47,500 bases of DNA from Mesostigma viride (lineage: Eukaryota; Streptophyta; Mesostigmatophyceae; Mesostigmatales; Mesostigmataceae): contig RPFO01000164.1 of assembly GCA_009746045.1 (NCBI GenBank), positions 127,501 to 175,000 on the forward strand, read 5' to 3'. The notes under the pieces were generated by a model, which was given only the letters and a program-made list of their open reading frames with translations, was not told where the DNA came from and searched no databases. The translations under genes and the position numbers were made by a program. Below, piece after piece: positions 41,151 through 47,500 of the stretch; position 1 is the stretch's first letter, and the number at the start of each line of letters is the position of its first letter.

Positions 41151-43082
41151 ATTAATTAATTAATTAAACTCGTGCTCCCGTTGGGGAGTCACGGAGCACC
41201 GAAGTGCTTTTAATCCCTGTGTGTGCACTACAGGAGAAAGGGCAGAGACCCCCAGTCTCCTTCATGCCAAAGGCATGCCACAGCTGCAATCGGGCGCGGC
41301 TAGCGAAAAGGACAGGCTAACGATCCGGCAAACTGTGGGTGCAATAAGACCCATGTGAGCATATCATAGCAAGGAGCGTGGGCAAGTAATCTGAACATAG
41401 CCAGGGCGTAGCATGGCTGTACTAGGACTAGGCTAAGGCTATGGCTGGTTGTGTACCGTGCGTTGGCGGCACGTGACTAGGTGTGTTGGCACAGCTAGGC
41501 ATGGCTGCCTTAGCGGCAGTGACGCCAATGGTTACAAGCTAGGGCTATTGCTATTCTAGCCCGCTGGGGGCGTCCACATCTTGTGGTTGATCATCAGGTC
41601 CCCGCCCCTCCAGTACACCTTGGGCTTCTGGGGGTCCTGCTTATGGCGGAGGTATTCCGGCCACAGGTCGCGTCGCTGCTGTTGCTGAGCGGGGGTGAGG
41701 TCGTCATCCAGCGTCCAGGTGAGGTCGTGCAACCGCTTGCGACGAGAGAGGAACCGCTGCTTATCCTCAGGGGAGGGGAAGGTGAGTAGGACTGGTGGGG
41801 GGGCCGCCTTGTCCCGTGAGTGGGGAAGGCGGTGGCACCCACGCAGTTCTACCTCACCTACCAGGCCCATGAGGGTAAGAAGCTGGTTCTTGAGCTCGTC
41901 AGCAAGAGAGGTTGACGTCTCACCTGGCTTCTGGGGGAAGCGACGTAGCACCACTCGGCACTCGCGGCGAGCGCGATCGGTGACCTCCCGTTGCTGGGCC
42001 TGGCGGTGGTCCTCCAGCTCCTGGAGCTTTGTGGCGATGGCGTCGGTGGTGGAGGCGGTCGCTGACCGCAGCAGGTCCGCGTAGGAGAGCGGCGGGAGGT
42101 CGCCAGCATCCTGCCGGGGTGGCTGGGATGCAATGGTGGCCGTCTGCTCCGCTATCTTGGGGACCTGTGTGGCCAGGGCCTCGGTGTGGGCGGTGATGGC
42201 CTCAAGCTTCTTCAGGAGCACGCCACACTTGCCCTCCACCTGGTTAAGGCGAGAGACAAGTGCAGCATGCGTTTCCGAAGCCTGCGCCGTGGTGTGTAGC
42301 GCCGTGAACTGGGGTTGTAGCTTGTGGACGACCTTGGTTTCCACGTTGGAGACCCGGGCCTCGACCGTGTTGAGCGTGGTGTTCAGCGATGTCAGCTGCT
42401 CGGCCAGCGGCCAGGTCACGTGCTCCTCCAGCACTGCGCGGATGTCATCCTTGCCGAGGGAGGAAGCCGATGGCGCTGCCGGCTGTGCGGGGGCTGGGGT
42501 GCGGAGCGTTCTGGTGATGTCGCCGAGGCGGATCTGGAATTGGCTGGTCAGGATAATCAGGCGTTGTTGTACTTCGTTCAAAGCATAGAGCCAGGACATG
42601 TCTCCATTGTAGTCGATAGCCGCCCCCTTCCTGGGCACGAAGAGCTTCCGCTCCTGTTCGAGGAACTGGAGAACCTCAATGCATTCCTGCGGCGACAACT
42701 CTTGCCACTCGGTGAGGGAGAATCGTCGGTCGCCGGGGAGGAACTCGCTCCATTTTCGATCGTGGCAGGGTTTCTTGGGCTCAGGCGAGGCGCTTGGCGA
42801 GGGTTTGGCGGGTAAGCCTGTCGGCTGAACAATGGCGAGGGCGAGAGGGTTGGGCTGGGCGCTGGGAAGCTGTGCCAGCTCCTTTTCCAGCCCTCGTTTT
42901 GCTTTGGGAGTCGTCATAGCTGGTCACGTGCGTAACTTTGTCTATACTGCGTGGCAGCCGTAACCGTTTATACTGGCAAGTGCGTCTTAGAAAGGCGCAT
43001 CGAATGCAAGTGGTCTGACCGAATTTGGGGCTCAGACGCAAAAGATCTGAACTCCGCCGTCAGCCATACCGCCGTCAGCCAT
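41151..43082 (-). mobile_element. ORF1-only non-LTR retroelement, complete copy 3 (divergent)
   Basis: Read on the minus strand, a leader (43082-42918) carries the same blocks as copy 1, with the GGCTGACGGCGG module duplicated. Then come the ORF (42917-41556), a 3' UTR, a CTCCC-CAAC-GGGAG hairpin (41175-41188) and a TTAA tail (41151-41167). There is no reverse transcriptase. Beyond the tail lies a minus-oriented copy of the TATAAAGG/ACCCACAA block (about 41082-41140), the same neighbour as in copy 1. Confidence 0.7.
41556..42917 (-). CDS. L1-ORF1p-like protein, second family
   Basis: 453 residues, intact, MTTPKAKRG to a TAG stop. It has the same architecture as the protein at 2106-3452: a low-complexity N-terminus with PNPLALAIVQPTGL, a central segment, a long coiled coil (about 165-270) and a C-terminal RNA-binding part with TLDDDLTPAQQQQRRDLWP and KVYWRGG. 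The two proteins are clearly related at the C-terminus (GETSTSL, PVLLTF, LDDDLT-x-AQQQ) but diverged in the N-terminal half. An intact frame in a divergent family suggests selection on the protein. The role in RNA packaging is inferred from the L1 family. Confidence 0.75.
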   Translation of the reverse strand: MTTPKAKRGLEKELAQLPSAQPNPLALAIVQPTGLPAKPSPSASPEPKKPCHDRKWSEFLPGDRRFSLTEWQELSPQECIEVLQFLEQERKLFVPRKGAAIDYNGDMSWLYALNEVQQRLIILTSQFQIRLGDITRTLRTPAPAQPAAPSASSLGKDDIRAVLEEHVTWPLAEQLTSLNTTLNTVEARVSNVETKVVHKLQPQFTALHTTAQASETHAALVSRLNQVEGKCGVLLKKLEAITAHTEALATQVPKIAEQTATIASQPPRQDAGDLPPLSYADLLRSATASTTDAIATKLQELEDHRQAQQREVTDRARRECRVVLRRFPQKPGETSTSLADELKNQLLTLMGLVGEVELRGCHRLPHSRDKAAPPPVLLTFPSPEDKQRFLSRRKRLHDLTWTLDDDLTPAQQQQRRDLWPEYLRHKQDPQKPKVYWRGGDLMINHKMWTPPAG

Positions 43083-43884
43083 TTTCGTTCAACTTGTACT
43101 GTCCCTTCTCATCTATATGCTAATCTTGCACGCAAAATATGCACTCCTACCATGCTTTCTACTGAATTTCCTAGGTCCCACAGTTGGCGGGTCGTAAAAT
43201 TACTATACACAAATTTTCAACATTCTGCATGATTCGATTATATGCATTGTTGATTGCCTATGCCAAGGATGCCACCCTTGTATCATTGCATCTGCTACGA
43301 CCTAGCTGCATAGCAGCTGACCTCGATCGATCATGCAAGGCATATGTTGACTAATTGTATTATTGTGCTCCACAAGCTCCGGCCAACGGGAGCACGCATG
43401 TGACCTGCTAATTTTAATCCATCATTAGTACTGCGTGCCAGATATAAGCCACATGTTCAGGCCCATGCACGCGTATAACGCACATGCAGTTGGGCGTGCA
43501 CCAATATGCAGATCGAGAGAGTCTTCTGTGGCCTGCCCACTTGTGGTGCAGTGAGAATTAATTAATTAACTAGAACGTGACTGCGTCACGTGAGCATAAG
43601 TCCTCAGTGGGAGGGGTGCAGTGAGAAAAGCTAGTGCAAGGGCGCCTTCCCTCTTTGGTGTGTATAGGGTCTAAGGTTCCTTTATTGGTACCCACACGAT
43701 GCAGTCATCATGCTAATATATGCAGGCACCTGGAACTCTACGCAGGCCCAGCGCCCTAGAACATGGCTACATGTACGCAGGAGCCACACACAAATTCAAA
43801 ATAGAAAACGGCGTATCATGCACACACAATTTGCATGTATATGCACAAGTTTCTAGCCGAACCTGTCTGAGCCAGGCCAGCCAA
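43083..43884. repeat. Spacer with a dispersed repeat copy and a 57-bp insertion
   Basis: About 43490-43690 is a minus-strand copy of the ACCAATAAAGG family. It is split by a 57-bp insertion (43558-43614) with 13-bp duplications GGTGCAGTGAGAA (43545-43557 and 43615-43627). GTGCTCC ... GGGAGCAC near 43369-43399 is a degenerate 3' hairpin. No gene is seen. Confidence 0.6.
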
Positions 43885-45136
43885 TTACGCAGTTGCCCAG
43901 AACTGGTGACAGGAAACGATCCTAGGACCAGCTTCTGATGTGGCTCTATCACTCTTGGCAACAACAGGTCTTGAAGACTCTACCGATGGTGCCTGACTTA
44001 CAGAAACATCCATGCCATTCAGCCCAGTCACCACATTGGCTCTACTGTCGCAATCAGATAGTGCACTGACAGACTCAAACAGCCTAGTTGATGCATCTGT
44101 GCTGGGTGTTGTCGTTTCTCGGCCCGCCAGACCACCTTGGGCCGCCTGCAGTTCCGCGGAAGCCGCTGGGGATAGATAGGCGGCTAGCTGCGATAGCTCC
44201 TGTGCTAGCCGGGCGGCCAGGCGGCTCGTGTCTTCCGCACGTGCTGCCACCCGCAACGGCATCGCAACAGCACCTGTCCTCATGTCCCCGCCACTCACCC
44301 GAACAGCAAGGTGCCCTGCCTGGTCAATGCTGTGTGACTGGGCACAAGTTGCTAGAGGGAGCCCATCTGGACGCGTTGTGCCCAGATCCATGCGCACAAA
44401 CGATGGGGATGCAGGCGTACCACCCGGCCCTCCTGTCAATAGTGCCCCACCATGCCGCCCCTGCACCGAGCTATTCCCAGTGCCCTCCTGTGCCATCATA
44501 CCCTCTGCCACTGCCGCCAGCGCTTCTGCGGCGGCCAGCGTGGCGGCCGCAGCGACTTCCGCCGCCGCCACCGCCACCTCCGCCGCAGACTCGACTTGCC
44601 ACGCAGGAGACCTGCGGGGGGTCTTGCCCCCACTGCGAAGGGAGGCCACGGCTCCCCCGGCTCGCAGTGACAGCGAGGCGGAGGCAACGAGAGGGATGGC
44701 GCCAGCTGTTAGTGGCTGCGTGGCGGGCATGCCATCAGTGGCTGGCACACTCCCACTCGCAACAGAATCCGCTGTGGAGCCATGCCCCACCCCGTGCCCG
44801 TTGGGCAGCTGGCATGCACCATCGCCCGTGCTCACTGCAACGTTTATGCTCCCCGCTGCACCCATTTGCCCCACAGTACCGCCCCCCTGCGTCTCGGTGG
44901 GCCCCATTTCTGCCTCAGGCGTTTCTTCCTCCCACTTGAGTGCCGGCTGCTGGTATAGGTACTCGGAGGGCGGGATCTGCCACACGGTGCGCGCGGCCAC
45001 CTCGCCCAGGTCCGCGAGGAACCCGTCAGCGAGCGACTCGTACTCGTACTTGTCATCATTGAGGATGCCGTTCGCGTTCGTATAGAGGACGGCCGAGAGG
45101 AAGAAGCCACGGCCAGTCTCAGCGTCCACGATGTAC
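43885..45136 (-). CDS. Hydrolase gene last exon with long low-complexity tail
   Basis: Acceptor CATGCAG|, 416 codons and a stop. The first about 62 residues are the conserved end of the domain (to PPSEYLYQ); the rest is Ala/Gly/Ser-rich. A splice inside the tail cannot be excluded. Confidence 0.65.
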
Positions 45137-47262
45137 CTGCATGGTTAGACAAGGAGACCGAGGGATAGATAAAGGAGCCAAAGTAACATGCATGTGGCAC
45201 TGGATGTAAGAAGCCCAAGCAACATGCATGTGGCAATGGATGTAAAAAGCCCAAGTAACATGCATGTGGCACTGGATGTTAGCAGCCCAAGTAACCTAAC
45301 AGAACTATAGTTAGCAGCCCAAATAACGTGCAGAGTTTAAATATTGGCAGCCCAGTAGCATGGTAGTGCATGATAGGGAACCCATCAAAGCGCGCAGCGC
45401 AGGGCTAGAGGGTCCCGGGACAAGCTAGCTCTTGGCAACAGGGGCCAACAGTAGAATACGACAGGTGAACACGATTCCCTGAGAGGGCTAGCGGATGCGT
45501 TCCCACCAGAATGGTCTTGGTTCTTCTGAGACGCTAGATGCCATGCGGCGACGTGACCTTGTGACCGGAGTGCCGGCACAAGCGGTTGAAAACCGATTTC
45601 CTCATCACCAGCGTCATCCCAAGCAATGATGGAACGGGCAAATTTCACCGTTCTAGAACCTGCATGATACCTGAAGCTGCATCGTGGCCTGACAGGCACC
45701 AGGATGAGCGACAGATGTTAGCACTCGGAGTCAGAGAAGGAGTAAACACCCAGATCTCCCTTACGAGTTGTCAATGGTGAACCCGTAGGCGCGGCCTATC
45801 TTGTTATAGATGCGGATGGCACGCTCGTCTCTCACGCGGCGCACGCCCGGCAGGAAGAACTGCGCAGCGCCAGCATTAGACGGGGGGGGGGGGGGCGGTC
45901 AACGCGAGGAGGATGCAAGCAGGCAGACACCAGCGGCAAATTGCCCATCATTAGTACGCCACTTTCTCAGTTGTAGCCCCGCCTTAACTCTGTGAGCTTG
46001 TGGATGCTGCTGTCGAGCTGCAGAGCATTCGCTGGGGGGCACACAGAGTTTATAGCTATGATGTCCGAACGGAATCGCGCAACATCTATACAAGGGCTAC
46101 CAGTGTAAAAGAGGCTGCTTTGGGGAGCCGTGGCTTCCTCGAGCACTTGTAAGATGGGTGCCATCCGGTGGCTCCCCATCACTACTCCCCAAGCAAAAAC
46201 TAGGATGTGCGGGGGCCAGCCCTCATTCCGCAGCATGCGCCCGATACCTTGCCGTAGTCATCCGGGTAGTCCTTGGTGGCATACGTGGGGTTGGTTGAGT
46301 GGCGGGGGTAAGCACCCATGGCCTCTTTGAGCAGCGCCAGGTGTTCGCTCGTAAGGCCAAACCCTGGCCGGATGCCCACACCGCCTCCGTGCTGAGATGG
46401 GAGGGAACCAGGGGGCGAACAAAATGATGGAGCAAAAGGATGGTGCACGCATGACTGGCTCATCGCAAGTGAGGTAACGGCGTCGATGGCACAGTAAAAA
46501 AATGGTCAAGGCACACGGGGGCAGGAAAAAAGGGCTTTGTCAAGTTCCTGTCAGGCCCGTGCTGAAACTTCATCGAACCCTTGCAATCTCGGTGGCTGCT
46601 ACAGTGTGGTGGGTGCGCACAAGTAAGCTTGCATCCGGGGCGTCCGCCCATGCGTCTACAATTTTTGCTTCTCTCAAAAAATCATCAAGTACTGTATTTT
46701 TATTTTTTAATAAAAGAAAAAATAATCTTTTTAAAGAACTGGAGGATCTTTAAAAAATAATATTAGTAAATAATTTAAAAGTATTGACGCTGATGACATG
46801 CCGCCCACCACCCTCCATACATCCTGCTTGCGAATCTGCTACTCCGGAAGTTCCCCTTATCGAATACGCAAGCAGATCTCCTATCTGCGGTCACGTTGCC
46901 ATGCGGTTTGTATGGAATGTCACAGTCCATCAGCATCGCAGGTAGACACCCGAGGGAATCAAGAATGGCCACCAGCTGCTTGGCAATCAGACGGTGTGCA
47001 AGCAGCCGATGTTAGGGCAGTTTTCAGATGCTATCGGATCGTATACATGCACCCTGGTTTGCCCATCCCCATCACACAAACAGTCGAAAAAACATCCTCT
47101 CCATTTTCCCCCTGATTTTCTTTTGCACCCCCAGACAAGCCATGCTGTGTGCCCCGTGCGCGCGCTCACCCAAGCCTCGGGCACAAACAGCTGCACCAGC
47201 GCGTCCTGCAGGTCCAGCAGAGAGATTCGGTTCTTCTGGGAAAAGTCCAGAGGGTGGTCCAC
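43885..47262 (-). CDS. Beta-lactamase-like serine hydrolase, 3' part of gene
   Basis: Exons 47262-47170, 46391-46248, 45859-45765 and 45136-43885 join in phase on the minus strand; the 5' exons lie beyond the window. Joined segments read DHPLDFSQKNRISLLDLQDA, LTSEHLALLKEAMGAYPRHS, YPDDYGKFFLPGVRR, IYNKIGRAYGFTIDNSYIVD and FFLSAVLYTNANGILNDDKY. This order and the NK-x-G-x-AYGF, FFLSAV and NDDKYEY motifs fit the Beta-lactamase2 (PF13354-like) serine hydrolase family as I know it from bacteria. The catalytic Ser-x-x-Lys would be upstream and is not visible. The last exon adds about 350 residues rich in Ala/Gly/Ser that the family lacks, including an Ala-rich helix-like stretch. The substrate is unknown. 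The exon chain is firm; the family name is moderate. Confidence 0.6.
45165..45295. repeat. 43-bp tandem repeat, 3 copies (intron)
   Basis: Units contain AACATGCATGTGGCACTGGA and AGCCCAAG with small differences. They are in the last intron of the hydrolase gene. Confidence 0.85.
45765..45859 (-). CDS. Hydrolase gene exon
   Basis: 95 nt, GCGCAG| to CTC|GTAAGG. It encodes FFLPGVRRVRDERAIRIYNK and GRAYGFTIDN; the split Ser codon is completed by the next exon. Confidence 0.78.
46248..46391 (-). CDS. Hydrolase gene exon
   Basis: 48 codons, phase 0 at both ends, ATCTCAG| to AAG|GTATCG. It starts HGGGVGIRPGFG. Confidence 0.75.
47170..47262 (-). CDS. Hydrolase gene exon (first visible)
   Basis: 31 codons, phase 0 at both ends, GCACAG| to TGG|GTGAGC. 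It ends LVQLFVPEAW. Confidence 0.7.
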
Positions 47263-47500
47263 CTGTGCACGGCCAGGGAAGACAGAAGGGCATGGGGCAT
47301 GTGTGCGAACGGTGCGGTGGGCAATGCCAGAGGCAATTAAAGCCCATGACCCTTGAATGGTTCATCCACAAAAATGTTTGATGTGCCATCAGGTGATCCT
47401 TCCACCTGCGGCTAGTTCTGATCCCGACACAAAACCGCTCTCCTCCCCCCCCATTCCCGCCACTTCCACCACACTAACAAACCACCACACCCTGTCAAAC

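Overview
The window is nuclear DNA of a eukaryote, most likely a chlorophyte green alga. Genes are split by many GT-AG introns with C-rich acceptor tracts. Coding exons are GC-rich and Ala/Gly/Pro-rich, introns are swollen with tandem repeats, and a telomere-type TTTAGGG/CCCTAAA block is present. A chlamydomonadalean of the Haematococcus type is my best guess from these traits; the sequence alone does not prove it.

Five gene models can be supported by joining phase-compatible exons. (1) 173-535 (+): last exon of a probable sulfotransferase. (2) 24927 down to 8919 (-): a gene of about 16 kb with at least 14 exons, recognisable as an RFWD3-type E3 ubiquitin ligase (RING, coiled coil, WD40 region); one or more exons between 17.6 and 19.4 kb are unresolved. 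(3) 26633-29045 (+): a complete four-exon gene for a 161-residue conserved protein of unknown function. (4) 34383-39710 (+): MYB/SANT-repeat exons followed, in compatible phase, by PHD-finger exons; the 5' end is missing. (5) 47262 down to 43885 (-): the 3' part of a gene for a beta-lactamase-like serine hydrolase with a long Ala/Gly-rich C-terminal extension, running off the window edge.

The rest is mobile and repetitive. Two complete and one broken copy of a retroelement encode only an L1-ORF1-like protein and no reverse transcriptase (1980-3922, 5912-7265, 41151-43082). The complete copies share 5' leader blocks although their proteins are divergent, and end in a small CTCC-CAAC-GGAG type hairpin plus a TTAA tail. 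The same 3' end occurs on other bodies in the window (about 4100 and 8400), which suggests a set of parasites that share one trans-acting reverse transcriptase. Other elements are a 650-bp hAT-type MITE with 8-bp target duplications (29584-30233), a 393-bp tRNA-like structured repeat in tandem (4357-5427), several dispersed short repeats, and more than a dozen distinct minisatellites, mostly inside introns. The minisatellites account for nearly all of the long repetitive open frames, which are not genes.

Layout: 0-0.5 kb sulfotransferase end; 2-8.4 kb nested retroelements and satellite; 8.9-24.9 kb RFWD3-like gene; 25-26.6 kb probable divergent promoter region; 26.6-29 kb small conserved gene; 29-32.4 kb MITEs and possible exons; 32.4-40.7 kb MYB/PHD gene; 41-43.1 kb retroelement; 43.9-47.5 kb hydrolase gene.
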